Assembly (NCBI GenBank): GCA_031296325.1
Contig: JARLFY010000060.1
Location: forward strand, 1 to 36,422
Length of the DNA stretch: 36,422 nt
Origin: Acidobacteriaceae bacterium
GTDB taxonomy: Bacteria > Acidobacteriota > Terriglobia > Terriglobales > Acidobacteriaceae
Reading direction: 5' to 3'
A program made the translations under genes and the position numbers. Below are positions 9,201 to 17,742 of this stretch, piece after piece; the stretch's first letter is position 1, and every line of letters starts with the position of its first letter. The notes below the pieces were generated by a model that was not told where the DNA came from, searched no databases, and was given only the letters and a program-made list of their open reading frames with translations.

Positions 9201-9735
9201 CAGCTTCCACTATGACCTGCCCAGACTGAGGGACGGCAATCGGCTCAACCGACTCGCCAATGGCTGGAGTCTAGCCGGAATCGCGCGCTTCACCTCGGGC
9301 TTGCCCGTCACTCTGCTCAACAACAACGACACCTCGCTGCTGGGCACAATTCCCAACGGCATCAACAACAACGGGGTGGACACGCCAAACTGGAGTGGAC
9401 GCTCGCTGCAACTCAACCGCAATCCCCGCAAGGGCCAGCCCGTCTTCGACGCCAGTCAACTCACCCTACCCGCGCTGGGCAGTATGGGCAATGCACGGCG
9501 CCGTTTCTTCTCCGGCCCCGGCATGGAGAACCTCGACGCAACACTCTCGCGCAAGTTCGTCGTCGAAGGCAGTCAGATGCTCGAACTCCGCGTCGAGGCA
9601 TTCAATCTGCTCAATCACGCACAGTTCTTCGGAGCCGCATCGGTCCAAGGCAATCTCTCCAGCGGCGATTTTGGTCAGACGGTCAGCGCCGCTTCTCCGC
9701 GCCTGCTGCAACTAGCCCTGCGCTACCAGTTCTGA
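6292..9735 (+). CDS. Oar-like TonB-dependent outer-membrane receptor
   Basis: This 1147-residue outer-membrane protein belongs to the large Oar/CarboxypepD_reg type of TonB-dependent receptor that is common in Acidobacteria. A signal peptide covers residues 1 to ~25. A carboxypeptidase-regulatory-like beta domain covers about 28-110 (FSLSGVVQDESGARIAQAQI). The plug follows (~115-260, with VPLNGRNFTDLMAVQPG and EYGNSSGGQVLVTTKSG), then a long barrel ending in LQLALRYQF, whose terminal Phe fits the BAM recognition signal. The start is TTG at 6292, chosen because AGGGGAG lies 5 bases upstream and the signal peptide begins there. Such receptors import large or scarce ligands, often oligosaccharides, using the proton-motive force. 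The ligand cannot be deduced, and no hydrolase or transporter gene is adjacent. It stands alone as a single transcription unit. Confidence 0.92.
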   Translation: MKSFVRSVLCVVWIAGFCQPFLLGQGFSLSGVVQDESGARIAQAQITVRSGAAGEVLEAKTGEQGEFHVEVPAAGSYRVVAAAEGFKPTILPILLTAQSPVAKLALTLEPAERSETVQVSADALAAETTSTQLGETLESGKMEGVPLNGRNFTDLMAVQPGIVPSNTSQPGAVIMTGVAATPPSGNANPGNLSISGQRESSNGFRVNGSDAEEDVNMGTSIVPNLDSIESFRVLTSNFDAEYGNSSGGQVLVTTKSGGAKWHGSAFEFLRNTALDARNYFSQDRAVYRQNQFGGTLGGTPIGKSKNLFLFGDYQGTRLTEGIDTGNIAVPSNAERGGDFSQTPLTGSVNGAAWATQLSTLLGRKVTAGEAYSSVFPDGKIPQSSWSAPAQYLLTSIPQPNAGVGLFETAVGTETLRDDKGALRMDWTHGRGTLTAYYFLDQYSLDNPYPTGTGGASVPGFDATSSGLAQLVSVADVVPIGEASLNQIHLSYMRNANAVGQPKGGVGPSLAAQGFTSGSNGGNGIVALKPSTEGIENIVFNDFTLGVDTTALVQAENIYEASEAFSHIVGNHGLKFGGEIHANQINTHPDVIFNGSFAFSGSETGVDFADFLLGVPSSYTQGQASSFYNRNLYVAAFAQDSWRTNEQLTVNYGVRWDRIRPWEEKFNQLQTLVQGEQSQVYPGAPLGLVFPGDPGVPRSLAPAQNNLSPRIGIAYSPAVAESSWLNRLIGSAGQTSLRAGYGIFYTAYEGLSAGIMSANPPYGYTYTSAAPPLFASPFTVAATGASAGQRFPLQDVPYGASRSHPNSSVNWSKFEPLVGIPAVDPRDVTPYAEHWMVSVERRFDTTTLLSLSYIGAAAHHLLALEEVNPADPELCLRLGSTLCGPFNEQAARTQFGPAFGSVELQRTIANSSYNALEASINHRSHGVEMLASYTFSKSIDESAGLSEPVNPIDPSLSRALSSFDLRHNFVTSFHYDLPRLRDGNRLNRLANGWSLAGIARFTSGLPVTLLNNNDTSLLGTIPNGINNNGVDTPNWSGRSLQLNRNPRKGQPVFDASQLTLPALGSMGNARRRFFSGPGMENLDATLSRKFVVEGSQMLELRVEAFNLLNHAQFFGAASVQGNLSSGDFGQTVSAASPRLLQLALRYQF

Positions 9736-9781
9736 TTGCGGACGCGCACAACGGCTCTGTAGTCTGGCTTTTCCTCTTGCG

Positions 9782-10354
9782 TTATTCTTCCGCAGGCTCA
9801 GGCGCGCTGACTCTTTGCACCACGATCCAAGCGTACTGCGCGGCGGAGATCGGGGCCAGCGCGGCGATAGAGCGCAACAGAACCTGACGCAGCAGAATTC
9901 CGTCCACCGAGGGCCAGACCTGTTGCACCAGAACCACGGTCAGGCCGAAGATCTGTACCAGCGTATTGAACTTGCCCAACAGGCTGGGGCGAAAGTCGCG
10001 CAGGGTTCCGGTGGCAAACAACAACATGGCGATCAGCAGAATTCCCACGTCGCGGCTGAAAACCAGCACGGTAACGTAGAGCGGCACCAGATTCATGTGC
10101 GTCAGAACGACGAAGAGCGTGCTCAGCAACAGCTTGTCGGCGATGGGGTCGAGATATTGGCCAAGCGTAGTGCGCTGCGAGAGCCAGCGCGCCAGTAGGC
10201 CGTCGAAACCGTCGCTGAAACCAGCCAGAATGAACAGCGCAAAGGCCATGCGGTATCGTCCGGCCAGGATCTCAATGATCAGGAACGGGATGATAAACAG
10301 CCGCATCAGCGTGAGCAGGTTGGGGGCGGCGCGAAACTGACGCAGAAGACTCAT
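9782..10354 (-). CDS. pgsA: CDP-diacylglycerol--glycerol-3-phosphate 3-phosphatidyltransferase
   Basis: This 190-residue inner-membrane enzyme is likely to transfer the phosphatidyl group from CDP-diacylglycerol to glycerol-3-phosphate, the committed step to phosphatidylglycerol and cardiolipin. It shows the complete CDP-alcohol phosphotransferase motif D51-G52-x2-A55-R56-x8-G65-x3-D69-x3-D73, and the N-terminal PNLLTLMRL typical of PgsA. About five to six hydrophobic segments are visible. Length matches the family. The ATG at 10354 has no clear Shine-Dalgarno sequence. It is convergent with the receptor gene, leaving 46 bp between their ends. Another CDP-alcohol transferase, for example a cardiolipin synthase of the same fold, is the only serious alternative. 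Confidence 0.87.
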   Translation of the reverse strand: MSLLRQFRAAPNLLTLMRLFIIPFLIIEILAGRYRMAFALFILAGFSDGFDGLLARWLSQRTTLGQYLDPIADKLLLSTLFVVLTHMNLVPLYVTVLVFSRDVGILLIAMLLFATGTLRDFRPSLLGKFNTLVQIFGLTVVLVQQVWPSVDGILLRQVLLRSIAALAPISAAQYAWIVVQRVSAPEPAEE

Positions 10355-10457
10355 CGTAAGGACTTAGTAATCGTAGCCTATTCAGGGCCTGTGCTGCGCG
10401 CGCGAACAGAAAAAGCGTCTGGAGGGCACCAAAAATGCAAATATAGGTGAATTGAAT

Positions 10458-10486
10458 TTGCCCAATGCAAGGGCTTCCATTACACT
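10458..10486 (+). promoter_or_regulatory. Probable sigma70-type promoter of tRNA-Val
   Basis: TTGCCC (10458-10463) and TACACT (10481-10486) are separated by 17 bp. They lie 15 bp before the 5' end of tRNA-Val, the expected spacing for a short tRNA leader. This is read by eye. Confidence 0.5.
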
Positions 10487-10501
10487 TGAATTACGCATTA
10501 C

Positions 10502-10578
10502 AGGCGCGTAGCTCAGTTGGTTAGAGCGCTACCTTGACACGGTAGAGGTCAGGAGTTCGAGTCTCCTCGTGCCTACCA
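10502..10578 (+). tRNA. tRNA-Val (anticodon GAC)
   Basis: This is a 77-nt tRNA with acceptor arms AGGCGCG (10502-10508) and CGTGCCT (10568-10574), one G-T pair, discriminator A and encoded CCA (10576-10578). The anticodon stem CTACC/GGTAG encloses the loop TTGACAC with GAC at 10536-10538, reading GUC and GUU. The D loop (AGCTCAGTTGGTTAGAGC) and T arm (AGGAGTTCGAGTCTCCT) are canonical. It borders the polysaccharide cluster, and tRNA 3' ends are common integration points, but no direct repeat of the 3' end was found in the window. Confidence 0.97.
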
Positions 10579-11004
10579 TATATTCCAAAGACTTATGGGA
10601 TGTTTGGCAAAGAGAAACAAGAGTGCCGAATGGGAATACAAGGAAGTTTGTCCCTTTCGCCTACTTTGCTAATAGGCAATGGAAGACCCCGTCGCAAGCA
10701 GCGGGGGATCTTGTCAAACTGCAATGAGCCTACATCGCAAGTGGTGGGCAATCTGGCCCGAAGAGATTGATCGATCGAGTTTTATCCCAGTCAACAGCGA
10801 TTTTACGAACACCTTGTTGGCCAAGGAATTCTGACATCAGTCGTTTTATCATGCCGATTGGCCCCGCTGCGGCCCGCGTCGGCGACGATATTAGCGTCCC
10901 GCAGCACGGGGGACCACAGAAACAAGCGGTGCGTCTTTACTGCAACGTATCCGATAAAGCCGCGATTTCACTGAAATATCGTATCGCCTATTTACAGATA
11001 TTTT
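10579..11004. other. Non-coding region between tRNA-Val and the polysaccharide cluster
   Basis: About 426 bp without a convincing gene. An imperfect hairpin (10683-10712, AAGACCCC pairing with GGGGATCTT with small bulges) has no T-tract and is only a possible terminator for the tRNA. The rest shows no recognisable integrase, transposase remnant or RNA. Confidence 0.4.
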
Positions 11005-12336
11005 CTAAAGAGGAGAGGTATAGATATGCAGGCGAATAGCCTCGCGCAGAGGTTCGTCCTCAGGTGCATAATTCCCACTCTCTCGCTGACGCAGAATAAC
11101 CGGATCTTCGTTCGCAGGCCCCGGAGATGCCGTGATCGACTGCTGGTCATGCTCCCAGCGATACAATCCCTCCTTGGTCAGAGCGGTTCGTGCGCGGAGC
11201 AGTTTGAATCCGGCATAATTACTGCCAAGGTTGAACCCAATCGTAAGAAATACAATAGCGGCAGCCGCCGTTCGCCGTGTCCATGGAGTACGCAGTTGAC
11301 CCTGAATCTTCCCGACACCGTAAAGATAAACAAATATAAGCAGAAGATTTGAATAGATCCGATATCTCGATACCAGACTCTGTGTGATCCCGAGATCAGA
11401 TCTCAGTCCTGAAACCGCCAACGCGGTAATCATAATAAAACAGATCGAATAGAAAATAGCAGGACTCGTTGCGTAGAGCTTATCCTTAATTGCATAGATA
11501 AACACTGCGAACAGAAAACCTCCGAGAATCGCAGATGGCATGTACGCGCCATATCTCGCTATCGACGCACCTAGAAAAGAAAGAGCATAAACCGGAGAAA
11601 TATGGTGCAGCGAGGATACGACGGAGTGATCCGAACGCGCCTGAGACGACAGGAAGTTATATCGATATAGATATAACGCCAGCATCGCGACGGACGTAGC
11701 CAACCAGGACAAAAGCCGCGCCAGTCGTCGAAATTGGAGAAGCATCACGCATCCGATTGGGACAACGAAGAATCCGTTGCCCGATGAGGCAATAGCGAGC
11801 AAAAGCGACACAAGCGATAAATAATAGGCTCTTTGCTCCTCTCTACTTAAAAGATAGATCGATAGCAAAGAAAAAATAACAACCGCTATATGCTGTAAAG
11901 AAGACATGGGCCAATTCAGCAAGGAATAGTATTGCAACTGAAAGAGTACCCAGGAAACAGGGACAAAAAACAACAGCCGATCCGAGATCGCTCGACCATC
12001 CTCAGTCCACATACGGTATATTACGAGGAACAAAGGCAGCAGTAGCAAATTGCCTATTGTAGATAAAACTGCAAAGTTGATATGTCCGAACAATAGATAC
12101 TGGAGGGCATACAGCGCGTTGGCGAATATGAGTTTGTATTCATTATGCTGTGCTGTGAAGATCAGTATCACCCTCTCGTGAGCCGTGCCGAGTCGGGACC
12201 AGCCGCTCAGGAATCCGAGTACGCCGCTATAATCGTCCAGAAAGGGTATGTTGACCGTCTCGCGTGCCAACATCCAGTAGAATGCTAATATTGGGGTCAG
12301 GATGATCCCTGACAAAAGACCTTTTCGCTTCGTCAC
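11005..12336 (-). CDS. Polytopic membrane protein, possible GT-C type glycosyltransferase
   Basis: This 443-residue protein has about ten hydrophobic segments. The first is followed by an acidic loop, NIPFLDDYSG, and then by QHNEYKLIFANALYALQYLLFG. A Asp-Asp pair in the first outer loop is typical of GT-C glycosyltransferases that use polyprenyl-linked donors, so a role in adding a sugar to a surface glycan outside the inner membrane is plausible but unproven. The GTG at 12336 was chosen because GGGGAG lies 7 bases upstream and it removes overlap with the divergent polymerase gene; an upstream ATG at 12408 would add 24 polar residues. Base composition is AT-richer than most of the window. It is divergently oriented to the rest of the cluster. 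Confidence 0.6.
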   Translation of the reverse strand: MTKRKGLLSGIILTPILAFYWMLARETVNIPFLDDYSGVLGFLSGWSRLGTAHERVILIFTAQHNEYKLIFANALYALQYLLFGHINFAVLSTIGNLLLLPLFLVIYRMWTEDGRAISDRLLFFVPVSWVLFQLQYYSLLNWPMSSLQHIAVVIFSLLSIYLLSREEQRAYYLSLVSLLLAIASSGNGFFVVPIGCVMLLQFRRLARLLSWLATSVAMLALYLYRYNFLSSQARSDHSVVSSLHHISPVYALSFLGASIARYGAYMPSAILGGFLFAVFIYAIKDKLYATSPAIFYSICFIMITALAVSGLRSDLGITQSLVSRYRIYSNLLLIFVYLYGVGKIQGQLRTPWTRRTAAAAIVFLTIGFNLGSNYAGFKLLRARTALTKEGLYRWEHDQQSITASPGPANEDPVILRQRESGNYAPEDEPLREAIRLHIYTSPL

Positions 12337-12440
12337 CTTGGTTCTCCCCACGTTAGCATGAAGATGGACGCCATGCAGTTCATTTGCGGATGCACTGTAG
12401 ACTATCACAATCGCGTCACCCGGAGCTTCGGAAAATAGCC

Positions 12441-13658
12441 ATGAGATCCAAAGTCTTTCAAATCAGGCGGCGCTCATCTCTTCCGTTTTATTGTAATCCG
12501 GTGCTTCTCTTCATCTTCGTATGGCTTGTGATGCTGACGAGCCTTTGGTTTAAAATTACTGTTGTTTCCTATCCCAATTTCTCGCTTCCGGTTCTGATCT
12601 TTGTAGCTTCGCTGCTGAGTTTTCTGCTCGGATATTATCTGATTCGCGGTCTCTATCGGAAGCATGTTAATTCATGCGCTTCTGCCTGCTACCAAATCGA
12701 GGTCACGCGGCTTCGACGCTTTAATCTGATCTTGGCTTGCGCGGCTTTGCCGATCATTATTTACAATTACGTGGTTTCGGGACTTCCGCCCTTTTTTGGA
12801 TTTTTTGGTCTTGATGCAAAGTCGGTCAATAGTTATGGAAGGCTGGAGCAGTTGCTGGCCCCGATTCTGATGTCGCTTTTCGTGAACGCATTTCTCGACG
12901 TATCCGCCAAACGAAAAGCATTCTATGCGATATATGCCTTTTCGTGGATGTTGTTCTATGGAGCGCGCGGCGGCATAATCTTTATGCTTTTTCAGGCTTT
13001 GGTCGCCCTCTCCATCCGCACTTCAATGTCAAAGAAAAAGATCTATCTTATAGCTCTCGCCAGCGTAGTATGCGGAGGCGTGTTCTTTGGCGTTTTTGGT
13101 AATTATCGTACGACCAATGCCATATTATTTGCCGGCATGCGCATCAAGCCAGAGTTTCAGGAGTGGCCAACAATTTATGTCTGGATTATCTCTTATATCT
13201 CGACGGCACTCTCCAATCTCTGTTGGTATGTTGACCTAGCTCGTTTCGACCATGCTACGTGGACATTTTCATATACGCTGCTGCCCTCTTTCTGGGTTCC
13301 TGAAAATCCTCATGTTGCGATGTTGACTTCCAGCAATATTGTTGATGGCACCAGCACCTATCTCGCAAGCTACTTTCTGGATTTTTCATATTTTGGGATA
13401 TTTTTGGCGAATCTATTGCTCGGAATCGCATCTGGAATCGCCAGCGTGGCCAATCGCATTGGCAGAAATTTTCTCTTCTGGTCTGTGTTCCTCTCTTGTA
13501 TGGGATTCATATTCTTTTGGGATTTTTTTGCGACTCTTAGCGTGATAATTTTATTTAGCATCCAAGCTACGGCTCAACGATATTTCATCCAGAGACTCCC
13601 TCCCCGTCGATCTTTCAGGAAACTGGAAGAGAATGCGCCAGAATTGTCTACCCTTTGA
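12441..13658 (+). CDS. Wzy-like oligosaccharide repeat-unit polymerase
   Basis: This is a 405-residue inner-membrane protein with about ten to eleven transmembrane segments and a large periplasmic loop in the second half (around NYRTTNAILFAG to WYVDLARFDHATWTFSYTLLPSFW). Such architecture, with TYLASYFLDFSYFGIF near the end, resembles O-antigen/capsule polymerases that join lipid-linked repeat units in the periplasm. Sequence conservation in this family is poor, so the call rests on topology and on its place beside glycosyltransferases and a flippase. The ATG at 12441 (MRSKVFQIRRRS) is preferred over the ATG at 12384, which would overlap the divergent gene. The Shine-Dalgarno sequence is weak. 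It is the most AT-rich gene of the cluster, suggesting recent transfer. The next gene follows after 45 bp. Confidence 0.65.
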   Translation: MRSKVFQIRRRSSLPFYCNPVLLFIFVWLVMLTSLWFKITVVSYPNFSLPVLIFVASLLSFLLGYYLIRGLYRKHVNSCASACYQIEVTRLRRFNLILACAALPIIIYNYVVSGLPPFFGFFGLDAKSVNSYGRLEQLLAPILMSLFVNAFLDVSAKRKAFYAIYAFSWMLFYGARGGIIFMLFQALVALSIRTSMSKKKIYLIALASVVCGGVFFGVFGNYRTTNAILFAGMRIKPEFQEWPTIYVWIISYISTALSNLCWYVDLARFDHATWTFSYTLLPSFWVPENPHVAMLTSSNIVDGTSTYLASYFLDFSYFGIFLANLLLGIASGIASVANRIGRNFLFWSVFLSCMGFIFFWDFFATLSVIILFSIQATAQRYFIQRLPPRRSFRKLEENAPELSTL

Positions 13659-13703
13659 TGCCACGCAGCTTCGAGGTCGTTTTCAAGGCAGGGACGTCGT
13701 AGA

Positions 13704-15368
13704 TTGAGCGACAAAATGAAACCTTCCATACTTGCGGTAATTGTTCTTTACAAGACGTCGCCACACGACAGCGTAAGCGTGACCAGTCTGGCGCGCGCCT
13801 TGGCTGCAACCGATCCTGATGCGCTACGGCTTCGAGTCATGCTGGTTGACAACAGTCCCGAGGCGAGCGCGGCCCTAGGCCTCTTTGCAGAGGAAGTGTA
13901 TCGTTCAGCGCCGGAAAATCGCGGCCTCGCTCACGCCTATAATGCAGCTCTTCGCATGGCGCAGGAGCTGGGGTTTGACTGGCTTCTGACGTTAGATCAA
14001 GACACCGCGCTCCCGGAAAACTTTTTGTCGGAACTAGGAAATGCAGTCGCTCTGATTGATGCCGACCCACAGTTCGCAGCGGTCGTGCCACAAATTCAGG
14101 GTGCGGGGCGGACGCTGTCGCCTTACACCTTTCGCTGGGGCGCATTGCCAATCTGGTTTCCGCCGGACTACATCGGTATTCCGAACGAGGCCGTGTATGC
14201 TCTCAACTCCGCATCCCTGCTGCGCGTAAGCGCTCTGCGCCAGGTGGGCGGGTATGATCCGCGATTCTGGCTTGACGCGAGCGACCACGCCATCTTCCAC
14301 GCGCTTGCAGCCTACGGGAAACGAGTCTATGTCGCGGGCAATATTCAGGTGCAGCATCAACTCTCCGTGCTCGGCGAGAAGAACTCGATGCCTGCGGCAC
14401 GATACGAAAATCTGCTTGCGGCTGAATCCGCGTTCTGGGATCTCCACATGAACCGGATGGCGAGTTGGGAGAGAAATGCGAAGCTCGCAGGTCGACTTAT
14501 CCGCCAGATGCGGCGCGGAGAGACCGAACTTCGCAGGATTTCGATGAAGCATCTGCAATTGCGGCTACTGCACACGCGCAAGTTTCGCCTTCGGATCTGG
14601 GAGCGTGAGGTCGCTGGTCGCCTGAATGACTCGGTTGCGGATGCACAGCGCCTGTTGATGGTCTCCGTGTGTATGGCATCGTACAACGGAGAGCGCTATA
14701 TCGAAGAACAGATCGGCTCAATTCTGCCTCAACTGCGTGAAAGGGACGAACTGATCGTGGTGGATGACGCCTCTTCGGATCGGACCAGAGAACTGATTCT
14801 TGGGTTTGAGGATCCGAGGATCAAACTCATCGTGCAGGTCAAGAACCGAGGCGTCGTTGAAACATTTGAGCATGCCGTACGAAGCGCGACCGGCGACATT
14901 CTGTTTCTGTGCGACGGGGATGATATCTGGACTCCCGATAAGGTGGAAAAGACGCTTCAGGCCTTTGCGGAGAACCCCAAAGCCCGAGTCGTTTGCTCAG
15001 GTTTGAAGTTGATCGATGAGAACGGCCACCCATTCAATAACGATGACTATATGAAGAACAGGGAATTTACCGCGTCCCTGCTGCCTAATCTCATGCGGAA
15101 CCGATTTCAGGGGTCTTCCATGGCTCTTCGCTCATCCCTGTTGTCGCTGGTGCTGCCTTTTCCCAGACCGCGCATGTTTCTGCATGATGCGTGGATCGGC
15201 ATGTGCAACACCATGACCGGCGGCGGTACCGTCTATATCGCTGAGCCATTGCTCTACTATCGGCGTCATGCGAGCAATGTCAGCCAGACAATGGGGCTGA
15301 AGGAGCAGATTGTGAAGCGAGTGCAACTGACCGTTGCCCTAGCGGTGCACTGGTTTCTATCCTGCTAA
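13704..15368 (+). CDS. Two-domain GT2 glycosyltransferase (rhamnosyltransferase-like + GT2)
   Basis: This 554-residue protein carries two family-2 glycosyltransferase domains in tandem. Residues ~7-260 resemble RfbF/WbbL-type rhamnosyltransferases (AVIVLYKTS, LVDNSP, then WLLTLDQDTALP with the DQD motif at 98-100). Residues ~318-545 are a second GT2 domain (VSVCMASYNGERYIEEQI, VVDDASSDRT, FLCDGDDIWTPDK with the metal-binding DGDD at 403-406 or thereabouts). It may add two successive sugars to a lipid-linked repeat unit at the cytoplasmic face. The start is TTG at 13704, with AGGGA 9 bases upstream; an ATG at 13716 is possible but has a poorer site. Donor sugars are not readable from sequence. 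The fusion has no internal stop, and M319 could be a former start of the second enzyme. Confidence 0.83.
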   Translation: MSDKMKPSILAVIVLYKTSPHDSVSVTSLARALAATDPDALRLRVMLVDNSPEASAALGLFAEEVYRSAPENRGLAHAYNAALRMAQELGFDWLLTLDQDTALPENFLSELGNAVALIDADPQFAAVVPQIQGAGRTLSPYTFRWGALPIWFPPDYIGIPNEAVYALNSASLLRVSALRQVGGYDPRFWLDASDHAIFHALAAYGKRVYVAGNIQVQHQLSVLGEKNSMPAARYENLLAAESAFWDLHMNRMASWERNAKLAGRLIRQMRRGETELRRISMKHLQLRLLHTRKFRLRIWEREVAGRLNDSVADAQRLLMVSVCMASYNGERYIEEQIGSILPQLRERDELIVVDDASSDRTRELILGFEDPRIKLIVQVKNRGVVETFEHAVRSATGDILFLCDGDDIWTPDKVEKTLQAFAENPKARVVCSGLKLIDENGHPFNNDDYMKNREFTASLLPNLMRNRFQGSSMALRSSLLSLVLPFPRPRMFLHDAWIGMCNTMTGGGTVYIAEPLLYYRRHASNVSQTMGLKEQIVKRVQLTVALAVHWFLSC

Positions 15369-15459
15369 GAAAGGCGTGGAAAGGTCGCGGCGGGAGATGG
15401 CGGCCCGCGTTCAACATTTGTCCAGCGCTGACTCGAATCAAAGTGGTTGGCGATGGAGT

Positions 15460-16245
15460 TCAGTGTCTTGCGACGAGTCTTCGGCGGAGCATGGAACGCA
15501 GCTTCAGCAATGTAAAGCGGGCAAATGCCGGCACCATATACAGAGAACCGAAGTTGCTGCGAATGCTTCGATAAACTTCATTCCGCGTCTCTCTATTTCG
15601 GGATACCCCGTCGGTTCGATGGGTCGCAACAGTTATATCCAGCGACTCTACGGTGCAGCCCGCTTTGCGCAGTCGCTGATTGTGATCGAAGTCTCCGAAC
15701 ACCCGATAGGCTGTGTTGTAGCGCAGATGATTTGATCGACGATAGAAGGTGCCTTGATGGTGCCATGTGTTATCGAACCATAGCAACCAGTCGTTGCGGG
15801 GAATGTAGAGGTGCGTGTCATCCTCAAGGACTCGGCAGCACACGACATCGACGTGACGATTCGCCATCGTCTTCAACTGTGCGAGCGGAAGTTCAAGCAG
15901 CCTGTCGCCAGCGTTGAGATGGAAGATATACTCTCCGCGAGCCGCCGCGATGCCCTTGTTCATAGCGTCGTAGATGCCGCTATCCGGTTCGCTCACCCAG
16001 TAGTCCACTGCCTCATTGCGGGCTTGCAGCAATTCGAGCGTTCCATCCTGAGAATTCCCATCAATAATTACGAGTTCAACGTCTGGTCCTCGGAAAGGCG
16101 CGACGGTCTCAATCAATGCGGCGACCTCTTCCCGATCCCGGAAAGCAACAGCAATGATCGTGAGCAGGGGATGGGGTGCAGGGTTCTGTGGCAGAACTCT
16201 CTTCATTCGCACCCCGCCAGACTTCGTTTTGTGGTCGAATTGCAT
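15460..16245 (-). CDS. GT2 family glycosyltransferase
   Basis: This is a 261-residue single-domain family-2 glycosyltransferase. It shows PLLTIIAVAFRDREEV at the start of the Rossmann-like fold, VIIDGNSQDGT for nucleotide binding, the signature YWVSEPDSGIYDAMNKGI, and FHLNAGDRL in place of a classic DxD. Relatives build exopolysaccharide or O-antigen repeats in the cytoplasm. The ATG at 16245 was chosen because AGGAG lies 5 bases upstream; an upstream start at 16281 adds only 12 residues. It runs against the direction of its neighbours, ending 91 bp from the end of the two-domain transferase, so it is probably transcribed separately. The sugar specificity is unknown. Confidence 0.85.
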   Translation of the reverse strand: MQFDHKTKSGGVRMKRVLPQNPAPHPLLTIIAVAFRDREEVAALIETVAPFRGPDVELVIIDGNSQDGTLELLQARNEAVDYWVSEPDSGIYDAMNKGIAAARGEYIFHLNAGDRLLELPLAQLKTMANRHVDVVCCRVLEDDTHLYIPRNDWLLWFDNTWHHQGTFYRRSNHLRYNTAYRVFGDFDHNQRLRKAGCTVESLDITVATHRTDGVSRNRETRNEVYRSIRSNFGSLYMVPAFARFTLLKLRSMLRRRLVARH

Positions 16246-16488
16246 TGCAACTCCTGATGCACACTCCGATTGCCGGAGCATCGTCCGCCCGTTATCTGTA
16301 GGAGGTTTAAAGCTCTGATCGCCTCTTCATCATATCTCAGCAGATCTTCGCAAACGTTTGGGGAAGCGCGTTCTGTCCGCTTCCTGCATGGTGGCATCCT
16401 GATGCGCGTCGCACCCTTTGAATGCAGTCTCTATGGTGCCGGCTAGAGATTGGGAATCGTGTAAACTTGGCGTAGGAAACAGCCTGGA

Positions 16489-17730
16489 ATGCACATGAAT
16501 CGGAAACTCCGTATCGCAGTCGATTGCCGGATTGAAAACTCTCAGCAGGGCGTTGGTACGGCGGTGATCACGCTGGCTAAAGCACTTTCTGACTCGAAGG
16601 CGACCGATCAGGAATACACATTCCTCGTCCGACAGGACATGCTGGACTGGCTTGCACCCTATGTTTATGGCCCATGTAGACTGGTGGGCATTCCAGTGTC
16701 AAAGTCCTCTCGTATGAAAGCGGCTCTTCGTTGGATCGCTCCGCTTCGATTCCTTTGGCGCAAGCTGCGTGGCAGAAGGGAACAAATTCCGGTCTCCGAT
16801 GGTTATGTGGAGGCGCAACATTTCGATGTGGTTTACTTTCCAACACAGATGGCTTACCTGACGAATCTGCCGTCGATTTACCAGCCTTGGGACTTGCAGC
16901 ATCTCCACTATCCAGAGTTCTTTTCCAAGAGCGAGTTTAGCCTGCGTGAAAGTCTTTACCGTACTTTCTGTAATCGCGCCTCGTTCGTCAGCGTTCAGGC
17001 GGAGTGGACCAAGCAGGATGTCATCAAGCACTACGGACTGTCGGCAGACAAGGTCGTTGTGATTCCGTGGGGTTCGGTATTCGACGCCTACAAAACAGTT
17101 TCGGAGGATGCGATCCGAGCTACGGTGGAAAAGTATAGCCTTCCAGCACAATTTTTCTTCTATCCCGCCGCTACGTGGCCCCACAAGAACCATGAAGCTA
17201 TTCTCCACGCGCTTCATATCCTGAAGAGTGAATACGACGCCACTCCTCACGTTTACTTCACGGGCTCGTCGTGGGGACAACGACCAGCGCTGGATAAACT
17301 TGCGAAAGATCTCGGCGTATTTGAGCAAGTGCATTTCCTTGGATTTCTGACTCATGAGGAGTTGCAGGCCGTCTTCGGTACGGCTACCGCTATGGTGTTT
17401 CCGAGCAAGTTCGAGGGCTTTGGCCTTCCAATTCTGGAGGCGTTTCACGCAGGGCTGCCGGTACTCTCTTCAAACGCCACTACGCTGCCTGAAGTCGCGG
17501 GAGATGCCGCTCTTTACTTCGCCCCCGATGCGTATGCGGAGTTGGCCTCTTTGATGAAAAAGATGCTGGACAAGCCGGAATTGCGAGAGGAGTTGATTCG
17601 GAAAGGGACTCTGATACTATCGCAATATTCGATTGCTGACACAGTCGCCAATTTTCAGGCGCTTTATGAGAGAACAGCAGCATTGTCCTCGCAGAATCAC
17701 CGTGTGCCTCCGGTGCCGACCGCGATCTGA
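16489..17730 (+). CDS. GT4 family glycosyltransferase
   Basis: This 413-residue GT-B-fold retaining glycosyltransferase starts with LRIAVDCRIENSQQGVGTAV (mannosyltransferase-like N-terminus). The C-terminal domain contains PAATWPHKNH (226-235), VHFLGFLTHEEL and the family motif FEGFGLPILE, with the E309 and E317 pair of the EX7E signature. It is expected to transfer a hexose, possibly mannose from GDP-mannose given the neighbouring Gmd-like enzyme, to a growing lipid-linked glycan at the cytoplasmic membrane. Two ATGs, 16489 and 16495, are equally possible. It precedes the dehydratase gene by 12 bp, so both are likely to be co-transcribed. The upstream 243 bp to the divergent GT2 gene should hold its promoter, though none was clearly recognised. 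Confidence 0.88.
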   Translation: MHMNRKLRIAVDCRIENSQQGVGTAVITLAKALSDSKATDQEYTFLVRQDMLDWLAPYVYGPCRLVGIPVSKSSRMKAALRWIAPLRFLWRKLRGRREQIPVSDGYVEAQHFDVVYFPTQMAYLTNLPSIYQPWDLQHLHYPEFFSKSEFSLRESLYRTFCNRASFVSVQAEWTKQDVIKHYGLSADKVVVIPWGSVFDAYKTVSEDAIRATVEKYSLPAQFFFYPAATWPHKNHEAILHALHILKSEYDATPHVYFTGSSWGQRPALDKLAKDLGVFEQVHFLGFLTHEELQAVFGTATAMVFPSKFEGFGLPILEAFHAGLPVLSSNATTLPEVAGDAALYFAPDAYAELASLMKKMLDKPELREELIRKGTLILSQYSIADTVANFQALYERTAALSSQNHRVPPVPTAI

Positions 17731-17742
17731 CAGGGGATAAAT

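Noticed and set aside
10502-11004. Integrative element attachment site at tRNA-Val
   Set aside because: No integrase gene and no second copy of the tRNA 3' end were found inside the window, so only the adjacency is reported.
10767-11039. A 90-codon plus-strand frame after tRNA-Val
   Set aside because: TTG start without a ribosome-binding site, no domain, and it runs into the neighbouring gene. I kept the region as non-coding.
11026-11352. A 108-codon plus-strand frame preceded by AGAGGAGAGG
   Set aside because: The ribosome-binding-like tract is good, but the frame is antisense to the membrane-protein gene ending at 11005 and encodes no recognisable fold.
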